Of a DNA stretch of 64,000 nucleotides, positions 55,049-62,783 are shown in pieces. The notes beneath the pieces were generated by a model, which saw only the letters and a list, made by a program, of their open reading frames with translations, was not told the origin of the DNA and did not search any database. A program made the translations under genes and the position numbers. This stretch comes from UBA2991 sp965221735 (lineage in GTDB: Bacteria; Chloroflexota; Dehalococcoidia; Tepidiformales; Tepidiformaceae): contig OZ244910.1 of NCBI GenBank assembly GCA_965221735.1, positions 868,001 to 932,000 on the forward strand. Reading direction: 5' to 3'. Numbering within the stretch: position 1 is the stretch's first letter; every line of letters starts with the position of its first letter.

Positions 55049-55636
55049 GTGCTCCTGAAGCGTGACACGCTTGAGGGCATTGCCGAAGGCCGCATCACGC
55101 TTGCCTTCCGCCGCTGGAAGCGCCCCACCGTGCGCGCCGGCGGCGAGCTGCGTACCGCCATCGGCGTCCTCGCCATCGACGCGGTCGATGCCATCGCTGA
55201 AGCCGACATAACAGGCGCCGACGCCCGCAGCGCTGGCTACGGCGGTCGGGACGACCTCATCGCCGAGCTCAACCGGCGCTCCGAGGGCGACGTGCATCGC
55301 GTCGCTCTCCGTCTCTCCGGCGACGATCCGCGCGTTGCCCTCCGCGAGCAGGAGGCCCTCGACGACGAGGCCGTCACGGCCATCGCCGCCCGGCTCGACC
55401 GCTTCGACCGGTCCAGCCGCCGCGGCCCCTGGACCGAGACGGTCCTGCGCCTCATCGAAACGTCACCCGGCGTGCGCGCCCCCGACCTCGCCGCCTCCCT
55501 CGGCCGCGAGGCCCAGCCGTTCAAGCGCGATGTGCGCAAGCTCAAGGAGCTTGGCCTCACCGAGAGCCTGGAGGTCGGCTACCGTCTCTCGCCCCGTGGT
55601 CGCGCCTGGCTCGCCACCCTCGACGGCGAGCGCTAG
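55049..55636 (+). CDS. ASCH-domain protein with C-terminal winged helix
   Basis: A 195-residue protein. The N-terminal about 100 residues look like an ASCH (PUA-related) domain: LLKRDTLEGIAEGRITLAFRRWKRP with later ITGADARSAGYGGRDDLI. The C-terminal about 70 residues form a winged helix-turn-helix (TVLRLIETSPGVRAPDLAASLGREAQPFKRDVRKLKELGL). A combined RNA/nucleoside-sensing and DNA-binding regulator is possible. Start GTG 55049 follows aroF by 18 bp. The stop overlaps that of the convergent gene. Confidence 0.72.
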   Translation: MLLKRDTLEGIAEGRITLAFRRWKRPTVRAGGELRTAIGVLAIDAVDAIAEADITGADARSAGYGGRDDLIAELNRRSEGDVHRVALRLSGDDPRVALREQEALDDEAVTAIAARLDRFDRSSRRGPWTETVLRLIETSPGVRAPDLAASLGREAQPFKRDVRKLKELGLTESLEVGYRLSPRGRAWLATLDGER

Positions 55637-56013
55637 CCGCCGGGCTCGTCCAGCGACAGGTCCCGCTCGACCTCGCCCCGCGCCAGCTTCCCCAGGCGCT
55701 CCGGCAGCTCGCGCGTCCCGAACCGCCACGCCACCGCCTCCTCGAAGACTTCCGCCGTCTCCGTGGGTATCCCGCCCTCCCCGGCGAGGATCCACGCTCC
55801 TGCGAGCAGGCGCAGGTGGTACGCCGCCGCGCCGCCGTACAGCTTCTCGTCCGCTGCTGCCGCCTCCGCCGCCAGCTCCCGCGTGACCCGCTGCGCCAGA
55901 GCCTCCGCCGGTCCCGCCACCATCGGGTCCGCGTCCACCGTCCGCCCGAACGACGTCATCAGCCGCCCGTAGTTCTCCTCCGTGATCAGGGGCCGCCGCC
56001 GGAAGAGCCGCAT
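55633..56013 (-). CDS. Uncharacterised helical protein
   Basis: A 126-residue protein of no family I recognise. It is largely helical and Ala-rich, begins MRLFRRRPLITEENYGRL and has no cysteine, signal peptide or membrane segment. On the minus strand TATGAT ends six bases before ATG 56013 with no ribosome site, so it is probably leaderless. Convergent overlap with the ASCH gene at the shared CTAG stop. It is divergent from mobA, 40 bp away. Confidence 0.65.
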   Translation of the reverse strand: MRLFRRRPLITEENYGRLMTSFGRTVDADPMVAGPAEALAQRVTRELAAEAAAADEKLYGGAAAYHLRLLAGAWILAGEGGIPTETAEVFEEAVAWRFGTRELPERLGKLARGEVERDLSLDEPGG

Positions 56014-56053
56014 CGCGCCATCATAGCGAGCCGCCCTCGCGTACCCTGAGCCC
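56014..56053. promoter_or_regulatory. Back-to-back leaderless promoters
   Basis: In 40 bp the minus strand carries TATGAT (56020-56025) six bases before ATG 56013 and the plus strand carries TACCCT (56042-56047) six bases before ATG 56054. Neither has a ribosome site. This spacing places both transcription starts at or next to the start codons. Confidence 0.5.
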
Positions 56054-56731
56054 ATGACCGAAGGCGTGACCGGCATCATCGTCGCCGGCGGCTTGAGCCG
56101 CCGCTTCGGCTCCGACAAGGCCTCCGCCAACCTGCGCGGCCGCCCCCTCCTCCAGTGGGTGCGCGACGCCGTCGCGCCCGTCGTCGACGAGATCGTGATC
56201 GTCACCGCCGCCGGCCAGACCCTTCCCCCCATGCACCCCGCCGTCCCCGCGACCGTCGTCGAGGACCGCGAGCCCGAGCGCGGGCCGCTGGCCGGTCTCG
56301 CGGCCGGGTTCGCCGTCGCGGCCGCCCCCGTCTGCTTCGCGGCCTCGTGCGATGCTCCCCTCCTCCGCACCGCCGTCATCGAGCGCATCATCGACGCCCT
56401 CGGCGACCATGACGCCGTCCTTCCCGAAATTGAGGGTTTCCAGCAGCCGCTCACTGCCGCCTATCGCCGCGAACCCTGCCTGGCCGCTGCGGAGGCGGCG
56501 CTGGCGGGCGGCGGTAACAGGGTCATCGACGCCTTCGCAGGCCTCGACGTGCTTGCCCTCGGCGAGGACCGGCTGACCCGCGTCGACCCCGACCTCCGTA
56601 GCTTCCGCAACGCCAACACGCCCGAGGAACTGGCCGCCATCGCCGCGCTGCTCGACTCGCCTCCTCCTGCCACTCCCTCCCCCCGCCGCAAGCGCGCCCG
56701 GGCCCGCACCAAGAGCCGCCGCCGCCACTAA
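56054..56731 (+). CDS. mobA: Molybdenum cofactor guanylyltransferase
   Basis: Adds GMP to molybdopterin to form the guanine dinucleotide cofactor used by enzymes such as NasA. The protein is 225 residues. The nucleotide loop is IVAGGLSRRFGSDKA, and SCDAPLL carries the metal-binding Asp; GFQQPLTAAYRREP and NANTPEEL near the end are typical. A C-terminal tail of about 20 residues is almost pure Arg/Lys/Pro and is not part of the normal fold. Leaderless start at ATG 56054. Confidence 0.9.
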   Translation: MTEGVTGIIVAGGLSRRFGSDKASANLRGRPLLQWVRDAVAPVVDEIVIVTAAGQTLPPMHPAVPATVVEDREPERGPLAGLAAGFAVAAAPVCFAASCDAPLLRTAVIERIIDALGDHDAVLPEIEGFQQPLTAAYRREPCLAAAEAALAGGGNRVIDAFAGLDVLALGEDRLTRVDPDLRSFRNANTPEELAAIAALLDSPPPATPSPRRKRARARTKSRRRH

Positions 56732-56797
56732 GCCCCGTCCTGCGTACAATTCGCGGTCGGCGCCCCGCGACGGGGCCGATCGAAAGGACACGAGGCA

Positions 56798-57874
56798 ATG
56801 AAGGTTGGAAGCGGATTCGGTGGTGGCTGGATCGGGGATGCAGCAGAAGGCGCGAGGCGCGCCGAGGAACTCGGTTTCGACTTCGCCAACGTGGCGGAAA
56901 CCGCCCACGACTCGATGCTCGCCGCCACCCTCGCGGCGAATGCCACGGAGCGGCTGGAGATCGCCACCTCCGTCACGATCGCCTTCCCCCGCGTCCCCAT
57001 GGTCCTCGCGATGCAGGCCTGGGATATCCAGCACCTGAGCAAGGGTCGCTTTGCCCTGGGCCTGGGCAGCCAGGTGAAGGGCCACAACCAGCGCCGCTTC
57101 AGCGTTCCCTGGGTGCCGCCCGCCCCGCGCATGAAAGACTACATCAAGACGCTCAAGGCCATCTGGAAGACCTTCCAGACGGGCGAGAAGCCGGACCACG
57201 TCACCGAGCATTACCAGTTCACGCTCATCAACCCCAACTTCAACCCCGGCCCCATCGAATACCCCGCCCCCAAGGTGATGCTCGCCTGCGTGGGCGCCGG
57301 CATGGCCCGCGCGGCCGGTGACGTCGCCGACGGCGTCTACCCCCACGGCTTCATGACCGACAAGTACATGCGCGAGGTGGTCCTCCCCAACATCGCCATC
57401 GGCCTGCGCCGCTCCGGCCGCACATGGGATGACATCGAGCTTTCCGGCGGCGGCTTCACGGTCTTCGGCGAGACCGAGTCCGAGATCGAGCAGGGCCTCG
57501 AGGCGCTGCGCCAGCCCATCTCCTTCTACGGCTCGACCCGCAGCTACCACGACGTCTTCGAGATTCACGGCTGGAAGGACCTCGGCATGCAGCTCCACTC
57601 CCTCTCGCTGGCTGGGAAGTGGGACGAGATGCGGCAGGTCATTCCGGAAGACGTCCTCCGCGGATTCGCCCAGACCTCGACCTACGACAACCTGCCGAAC
57701 TTCATCCGCGAGAACCGCGAGTACGCCAGCCGAGTCGGCTTCGGCATGCCCGTCAAGACGCCCGAGCAGCGCGAGCGCTTCGACCACATCCTCGGCGAGA
57801 TCCAGAAGGTGGAGGTGCCCGGCGTGCCCCGCGGGCTCGAGGACGCCGTCCTCCCGAGCGCGGCCGCGTCCTAG
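56798..57874 (+). CDS. LLM-class F420-dependent oxidoreductase, TIGR03617-like
   Basis: A 358-residue luciferase-like enzyme. AEELGFDFANVAETAHDSMLAATLAA, ERLEIATSVTIAFPRVPMVLAMQAWDIQHLS and LGLGSQVKGHNQRRF match the actinobacterial TIGR03617 subgroup. Reaction unknown. TACAAT at 56745-56750 is a good -10 and AAAGGA sits before ATG 56798. The next gene follows 10 bp downstream. Confidence 0.9.
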   Translation: MKVGSGFGGGWIGDAAEGARRAEELGFDFANVAETAHDSMLAATLAANATERLEIATSVTIAFPRVPMVLAMQAWDIQHLSKGRFALGLGSQVKGHNQRRFSVPWVPPAPRMKDYIKTLKAIWKTFQTGEKPDHVTEHYQFTLINPNFNPGPIEYPAPKVMLACVGAGMARAAGDVADGVYPHGFMTDKYMREVVLPNIAIGLRRSGRTWDDIELSGGGFTVFGETESEIEQGLEALRQPISFYGSTRSYHDVFEIHGWKDLGMQLHSLSLAGKWDEMRQVIPEDVLRGFAQTSTYDNLPNFIRENREYASRVGFGMPVKTPEQRERFDHILGEIQKVEVPGVPRGLEDAVLPSAAAS

Positions 57875-57884
57875 GCGCCGGCCC

Positions 57885-58541
57885 GTGGCCGAGCGCAGGG
57901 ACGGTTCCTACGTCTGGCTGACCTGGCTCGCCCAGTGGATGAGCGGGCAGAACACCTGCGAGTGGGCCGTCTGGTTCAAGGCCAACTGGCAGGACTACGA
58001 ACGCGTTCCGGACGAGACCGACTGGGCGGCGTACCGCGCCCGCCACACGAAGCTGCTGCGGGAAACCCACCGCGCCCTGAACGATGAGGGCTACCGCGTG
58101 AAGCGCGAGAACCAGAATCGCTTCACGTATCGCCACGAGGGTTCGCTCGACGTTGTGGTTGGCGGAAAGCCCGACCTCGTGGCCCTCGGTGAGCACGACA
58201 ACATCGTCCTCGATACCAAGACCGGCAGGGCCCACGACTGGCACGAGTTCCAGGTCCTGATTCCGATGGCGCTCCTGCCGCAGTCGAACCTGGACGAGCA
58301 CCACGAGCGCCGCTTCCGCGGCCGCCTCGTTTATGAGGACGGCGCCGTCAGGAACTTCGACCAGCGCCAGGCAGACGACATCCTCGAGCAGCTCCCGTAC
58401 TTCCTCAACATCCTCGGCGGTCCCGAGGAGGGCGCCATGCGCGTCCCCAGCTGGCAGGAGTGCCGCTACTGCCCCATCAGCAAGACGCACTGCCCCGAGC
58501 GCATCGAGTCCGCGCCCGCCGGGGAGTGGGACGAGGGCTAG
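57885..58541 (+). CDS. Orphan PD-(D/E)XK nuclease with Cas4/RecB-type Fe-S cysteines
   Basis: A 218-residue nuclease-like protein. The catalytic core reads GKPDLVALGEHDNIVLDTKTGRAHDWHEFQV, fitting PD...DxK with motif QuxxY-like HxxQ. One Cys near the N-terminus (QNTCEWAVWF, about residue 24) and three at the C-terminus (ECRYCPISKTHC) are positioned as in Cas4 and AddB, where they bind a [4Fe-4S] cluster. No cas genes or CRISPR repeats are present. GTG 57885, 10 bp after the LLM gene. Function in DNA repair is plausible but unproven. Confidence 0.78.
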   Translation: MAERRDGSYVWLTWLAQWMSGQNTCEWAVWFKANWQDYERVPDETDWAAYRARHTKLLRETHRALNDEGYRVKRENQNRFTYRHEGSLDVVVGGKPDLVALGEHDNIVLDTKTGRAHDWHEFQVLIPMALLPQSNLDEHHERRFRGRLVYEDGAVRNFDQRQADDILEQLPYFLNILGGPEEGAMRVPSWQECRYCPISKTHCPERIESAPAGEWDEG

Positions 58542-59014
58542 AGCCGGCCCGGGTGCCCCGGATGGTCCTCGGGCGTCGCTTCGACGCCGGGCGTGAAGCT
58601 CCCGATTCCAACCACCTCCCGCCGCGCGAAGAGCCACTCCCCCTCCACCTTCTCGACTTCGTCCACCCAGCGTCCCCAGTAGTGCATCTGCTCCATGCTG
58701 CCCTTGAGGCGGTGGAACGCGTACACGTACGACTGCGCTCGCGCCGTCGTCTCGCCCGTCAGCTCGATCTGCACGTTCGTGAGGTGGTGGCTGGTCGCGT
58801 GGAAGCCCGCGAGGATGCCCGTGAGCCGCTCCGCGATCGCCTCTCGCCCGCGGGAGTCGCCCCAGTACACGCCGAGCCCGTCCGGGGCGAAGCAAGCGGC
58901 GGCCCCCACGGGGTCGTTCGCGTCGATGCGGTCCGCGTACCGGACCATCAGCCGGGTGATGGCGTCGCGCTCCAGCAGGTCGCGCAGGGCTTCGGCGTCT
59001 GCCATGTCAGCCAT
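58538..59014 (-). CDS. NTF2-like (SnoaL) domain protein
   Basis: A 158-residue cone-shaped NTF2-like fold. AEALRDLLERDAITRLMVRYADRIDANDPVGAAACFAPDG is the typical opening, with SHHLTNVQIEL and WGRWVDEVEKVEGEWLFARR later. Members act as small hydrolases, isomerases or beta subunits of dioxygenases; this one is unassigned. Start ATG 59014 overlaps the upstream paralogue. Convergent overlap of 4 bases with the nuclease gene. Confidence 0.82.
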   Translation of the reverse strand: MADMADAEALRDLLERDAITRLMVRYADRIDANDPVGAAACFAPDGLGVYWGDSRGREAIAERLTGILAGFHATSHHLTNVQIELTGETTARAQSYVYAFHRLKGSMEQMHYWGRWVDEVEKVEGEWLFARREVVGIGSFTPGVEATPEDHPGHPGRL

Positions 59015-59477
59015 CCCGCGGGCCGCGGTACTGCCGGTTCGGCCAGACGAAATCGATGTAGGTGCGCGCGATCTTCCACTCGCCGTCGACCTTGCGGTAC
59101 ACGTCATCGTAGATGCCCATCAGCATCAGCGGGTTCTGGTCCGCGGGGCCGCTCAGGGAGAGGTCGAGCAGGTACCAGCGCGCCTTCGCGGTGTCCGGTC
59201 CCGTCAGCTCGATCCACTCGTTCGTGTTGGCGTGCATGGCGCCGGTGAACTGGCCCGCGTCGCCGCTGAACTCCTCGTAGCCGGCGCGGATGCGCTCTTT
59301 GCCGACCCAGTCGCCGCCATAGTTCGGCCCGAACTCGCAAACCGCGTCGTCCGTGAACAGGTCCATCAGGCTGTCGATGTCGGCCATGTCGAAGTAGTGC
59401 GAGTAGAGGATGCGGACGCGCTTGATCGCCTCGACCTCGAGCAGTTCCTCGACGGTCAGCGGTGCGGTCGATGCCAT
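59007..59477 (-). CDS. NTF2-like (SnoaL) domain protein, paralogue
   Basis: A 156-residue paralogue of the next gene. LTVEELLEVEAIKRVRILYSHYFDMADIDSLMDLFTDDAVCEFG opens the fold; MHANTNEWIELTGPDTAKARWYLLDL and YRKVDGEWKIARTYIDFVW follow. ATG 59477 with GGAGG six bases upstream. Its 3' end overlaps the start of the paralogue by 8 bases, so the two are cotranslated and may form a heteromer. Confidence 0.83.
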   Translation of the reverse strand: MASTAPLTVEELLEVEAIKRVRILYSHYFDMADIDSLMDLFTDDAVCEFGPNYGGDWVGKERIRAGYEEFSGDAGQFTGAMHANTNEWIELTGPDTAKARWYLLDLSLSGPADQNPLMLMGIYDDVYRKVDGEWKIARTYIDFVWPNRQYRGPRDG

Positions 59478-59549
59478 GAGGGGCCTCCTTGCGGGCGCGG
59501 GCGCTGCTCCGTGCGCGCGGTAGCCTAGCACGGCCTCGAACGGGTTGGC

Positions 59550-60446
59550 TCAGGTTGTCAGGAGCCCCCGCAGCGAGCGCCGGACGGAGTTCCCGACCCC
59601 CCGTGGTGAGAGCGCGAACACCACGAAGAAGAACACGACCGAGGTCACCACGATCGACGGTCCGGCGGCCACATTCGCGTAGAACGAGAGGTACAGCCCT
59701 ACGACCACCGCCAGCACGCCGAAGGCGGCGCCCACGAGCATGATCAGCGGTACCCGGCGGACCACCAGCGCCGCCGTCGCCGCCGGGGCGACCAGCATCG
59801 CCATCACCATTACCACCCCGACCAGCCGGAAGGCCGCCACCGCTGCCAGGGCCACCAGCATCAAGAGCCCGGTCTGCACCAGGGCCACCGGCACGCCCGC
59901 AGCCGCCGCCATCGTGGGGTCGTAGGCCACGAACAGTAACTCGCGGTAGAAGATGGCAATCAGCACGACGACGATGCCGGACAGGATTCCCATCACGATG
60001 ACGTCTTCGGAGGGCACCGTCAGGATGTTGCCCACCAGGAATGAGTTCAGCTCGAGCGTGTAGTTCCTCGCCCGGCTGATCAGCAGCACGCCGAAGGCGA
60101 AGAGCGCCGCGAACAGCAACCCAATGGCCGTGTCCTCGCGCAGGCGGGCGCGTGTCAGGAGCGAAACCGACACCGCCGTCACTCCCGCCGCCCCCGCTGC
60201 CCCCAGGCTAATCGCGATCGACCCCCCGCCCGCCAGGAACGCGATCGCCGCCCCCGCCAGCGAGGTGTGTGCGACCGCGTCCGTCAGGAACGCCAGCCCC
60301 TTGATCACGACGAAGGCGCCGACCACCGAGGACGCCAGCGCTACCAGCACGCCGGCCACGAGCGCCCGCCGCATAAGCTTGATCCGCCAGGGGTCCTCGA
60401 ACCACTCCACGAACTCGACCTGCCAGAAGTCGATGAACCACTCCAT
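59550..60446 (-). CDS. znuB: Zinc/manganese ABC transporter permease ZnuB
   Basis: A 298-residue permease of the ABC-3 family with eight or nine transmembrane helices. The N-terminal amphipathic stretch MEWFIDFWQVEFVEWFEDPWRIKLMRRALVAGVLVALASSVVG, FLTDAVAHTSLAGAAIAFL and VVMVMAMLVAPAATAALV are characteristic. Start ATG 60446, 8 bp after znuC. Last gene of znuA-znuC-znuB. Confidence 0.93.
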   Translation of the reverse strand: MEWFIDFWQVEFVEWFEDPWRIKLMRRALVAGVLVALASSVVGAFVVIKGLAFLTDAVAHTSLAGAAIAFLAGGGSIAISLGAAGAAGVTAVSVSLLTRARLREDTAIGLLFAALFAFGVLLISRARNYTLELNSFLVGNILTVPSEDVIVMGILSGIVVVLIAIFYRELLFVAYDPTMAAAAGVPVALVQTGLLMLVALAAVAAFRLVGVVMVMAMLVAPAATAALVVRRVPLIMLVGAAFGVLAVVVGLYLSFYANVAAGPSIVVTSVVFFFVVFALSPRGVGNSVRRSLRGLLTT

Positions 60447-60454
60447 GGCCGGCC

Positions 60455-61309
60455 CTAGACCCGGCCGTGCTCGTCGTGCCCGTGCAGGGCGTGGCTGTGC
60501 TGGGAGTGCTCGTGGTCCGCGTGCGCGTCTCCGTGGTCGTGGTGGTCGTGGGACGCCAGCGCAAGCCGGCTTCCTCCCGAGCCCATCACCAGCACGTGTC
60601 CCTCGAAGGTGCGATTCAGCATCTCCTCGGTGATCGTGATCGCGGGAGGCCCGTAGGTCATGACATTCCGGTTCAGGAACAGCGTGAGGTCGCAGCGGTC
60701 GTAGGCGCATCCGATGTCGTGCGTGCAGAGCACGATGCTCGCGCCGTCGGCGGCGAGCTCGCTCAGGAGGTCCAGCATCTCCTCCTCGGAGCGCGCGTCG
60801 AGCCCGGCCGTGGGCTCGTCCAGCAGGAGGAGTTCCGGGTCCTTCACGAGGGCCCGCGCGCAGAGCACCCGGCGCTGCTGCCCGCCGCTCAGCTCGCCCG
60901 CCTGCCGGTCGGCGAGGTGGTCGACGGAGAGCCGTTCGAGCGCCGCCATGATGCGGTCCTTCTCCTCCGACCCGCGCCGGAAGCGGCTCAGCCCGAACGC
61001 CTTGCGGTAGAGGCCCATCGCCACGACCTCGCTCACCGTTGCCGGGAAGGTCCAGTCGATGTCCTCCGCCTGTGGCATGTAGCCGACCCGCCGGCGGACT
61101 TCCCGTGGCGTCTCGCCCAGCACGCGGACGTCGCCCTCCCAAGGGTCGAGCAGCCCGATCAGCGTCTTGATCAGCGTGCTCTTCCCCGAGCCGTTCGGCC
61201 CCAGCAGCCCCAGGAACTTTCCCGGCGGCATCGAGAACGATACGTCCTCCAGGGCCGTATGCCCGCGGTAGCCCGTCGTCAAGTGCTTGACCTCGATGGC
61301 CGGAACCAT
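60455..61309 (-). CDS. znuC: Zinc/manganese ABC transporter ATPase ZnuC with His-rich tail
   Basis: A 284-residue ABC ATPase. Walker A GPNGSGKST, Q-loop GYMPQAEDIDWTFP, signature LSGGQQRR, Walker B ELLLLDEP and H-loop CTHD are all present. The C-terminal 30 residues are strikingly His/Asp-rich (about ten His in HDHHDHGDAHADHEHSQH and onward), likely binding Zn2+ in the cytoplasm. ATG 61309 with GGAG; an in-frame upstream ATG at 61360 lies inside znuA. It follows the znuA stop by 7 bp. Confidence 0.94.
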   Translation of the reverse strand: MVPAIEVKHLTTGYRGHTALEDVSFSMPPGKFLGLLGPNGSGKSTLIKTLIGLLDPWEGDVRVLGETPREVRRRVGYMPQAEDIDWTFPATVSEVVAMGLYRKAFGLSRFRRGSEEKDRIMAALERLSVDHLADRQAGELSGGQQRRVLCARALVKDPELLLLDEPTAGLDARSEEEMLDLLSELAADGASIVLCTHDIGCAYDRCDLTLFLNRNVMTYGPPAITITEEMLNRTFEGHVLVMGSGGSRLALASHDHHDHGDAHADHEHSQHSHALHGHDEHGRV

Positions 61310-61316
61310 GTCTCCG

Positions 61317-62630
61317 TTACTTCGCGATGCCGTTGGCGATGGCGCGGAGGAACTCGACATAGGTCGGATACTCCTCGGCCAGGCCCCCGGACGGAATGGT
61401 GCGGACGGTTGCGCCCGTGTCGCGGGCGATCTGCTCGATCACGCGCGCACTGAACTGCGGCTCGGTGAAGATGAAGGGTATCCCCAGATCGGTGATGCTT
61501 TCCACCAGCTCCGTGAGGGCGGAGGCGCTCGGCTCCTCTTCCGGACCCTCCACGACGAAGCCCAGGATCGTCAGCCCGTAGCGGTCCGCGAAGTACCCGT
61601 AGGCGTCGTGGAACGTGACGAGGTAGCGGCGCTCCTCCGGCAGTTCGGCCAGCTGCTCGCGGATCTCCTCGTCGAGCTCTCGCAGCTCCGCGATGTAGGC
61701 ATCGGCTCGCTCCCGGTAGTGGTCCGCCCCGTCGGGATCGAGACGTGACAGCTCGTCGCGGATCGCCTCGACGGCCTGGATCGCGAAGTCGATGTCCATC
61801 CAGAAGTGCGGGTCGAAGGCGCCGTGGCCGTGTCCTCCCTCGTCGCCGTGGCCCTCGCCTTCCTCACCATGGTCGTCGTCCTCGTCCTCGTCGTGGCCTT
61901 CGCCCTCTTCCTCACCGTGGTCGTCGTCCTCGTCCTCGTCGTGGCCTTCGCCCTCTTCCTCACCATGGTCGTCATCCTCGTCCTCGTCGTGGCCTTCGCC
62001 CTCTTCCTCACCATGGTCGTCGTCCTCGTCCTCGTCGTGGCCTTCGTCCTCTTCCTCACCGTGGTCGTCGTCCTCGTCCTCGTCGTGGCCTTCGCCTTCT
62101 TCCTCACCGTGGTCGTCGTCCTCGTCCTCGTCGTGGCCTTCGTCTTCCTCCTCACCGTGGTCGTCGTCCTCGTCCTCGTCGTGGCCTTCGCCTTCTTCCT
62201 CACCGTGGTCGTCGTCTTCGTGATCGTCCTCGGCGTGCGCCAACCCCTCGGGGAACGGTCGCAGGTCCATGTCGTGGGTCAGTTCCAGCACCGCGCCCTC
62301 GGTGATGCGCTCGAGGTCGTCTTCCATCGCAGCCAGATCAGCTCCGACGATCACCACCAGGTCCGCTTCGGCTGTCTTGCGGATGTCACTGGGTGAGAGG
62401 GTGAACGTATGGGGATCCGCGCCGGAGGGAACGATGCTCTCGACCGCAACCCGATCGCCGCCGACCTGCTCGACCAGGTCCCCGACGATCGTCGTGGACG
62501 CTATGACCGAGAGCGCCGCACCTTCGCCATCCCCATCGTCGTCACCCCCGCAGGCGACGGCGACGAATGCCGCTCCCACGAGCAGTGTGACGATTGCGGT
62601 GCGAAGTCCCTTGAGGTGCGGCAGTCCCAT
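61317..62630 (-). CDS. znuA: Zinc ABC transporter substrate-binding protein ZnuA with acidic/His repeats
   Basis: A 437-residue cluster A-I binding lipoprotein, about 130 residues longer than usual. A signal sequence ends at FVAVAC. Metal ligands fall in GADPHTFTLSPSD, DPHFWMDI, VTFHDAYGYF and FTEPQFS. Between the first two ligands lies a loop of seven GHDEDEDDDHGEEE(G/D)E units, a greatly expanded version of the His/Asp-rich loop of ZnuA proteins thought to collect or sense zinc. ATG 62630 after GGGAG. First gene of the operon, divergent from the Fur-family gene. Confidence 0.94.
   Translation of the reverse strand: MGLPHLKGLRTAIVTLLVGAAFVAVACGGDDDGDGEGAALSVIASTTIVGDLVEQVGGDRVAVESIVPSGADPHTFTLSPSDIRKTAEADLVVIVGADLAAMEDDLERITEGAVLELTHDMDLRPFPEGLAHAEDDHEDDDHGEEEGEGHDEDEDDDHGEEEDEGHDEDEDDDHGEEEGEGHDEDEDDDHGEEEDEGHDEDEDDDHGEEEGEGHDEDEDDDHGEEEGEGHDEDEDDDHGEEEGEGHDEDEDDDHGEEGEGHGDEGGHGHGAFDPHFWMDIDFAIQAVEAIRDELSRLDPDGADHYRERADAYIAELRELDEEIREQLAELPEERRYLVTFHDAYGYFADRYGLTILGFVVEGPEEEPSASALTELVESITDLGIPFIFTEPQFSARVIEQIARDTGATVRTIPSGGLAEEYPTYVEFLRAIANGIAK
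61852..62220 (-). repeat. 48-bp tandem repeat within znuA (about seven copies)
   Basis: A 48-bp unit, 16 codons, recurs in phase about seven and a half times with only a few base changes (for example ATGGTC versus GTGGTC, CCCTC versus CCTTC versus TCTTC). All changes keep the acidic/His/Gly character. The near-identity points to recent copy-number change by slippage or unequal exchange. Copy number may vary between strains and could be mis-assembled. Confidence 0.92.
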
Positions 62631-62645
62631 CGGGCGCTCCCTTGT

Positions 62646-62676
62646 TGAGTGTAAGTATCAATGCGACCCCGTATCA
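62646..62676. promoter_or_regulatory. znuA promoter with possible Zur half-sites
   Basis: On the minus strand a -10 TACACT (62648-62653) lies before znuA. Two minus-strand TGATAC words (plus-strand GTATCA at 62655-62660 and 62671-62676) are 16 bp apart and resemble the TGATAAT half-site of Fur/Zur boxes. The 15-mer 62646-62660 has TGA...TCA ends and overlaps the -10. The match is partial. Confidence 0.4.
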
Positions 62677-62783
62677 TGTACCGACCGATTTACGGTGTCA
62701 AGGCGACTCCGTCTCAAGAGGCTCAGACCCGTCTCGTTCGTGTGCGTTGACACCCCGTCTGGCCCAAACCTACGATTGCTACC

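Noticed and set aside
61852..62220. CRISPR-like regular repeats
   Set aside because: The 48-bp units are contiguous with no spacers, stay in the znuA frame and encode a consistent peptide, so this is a protein tandem repeat.
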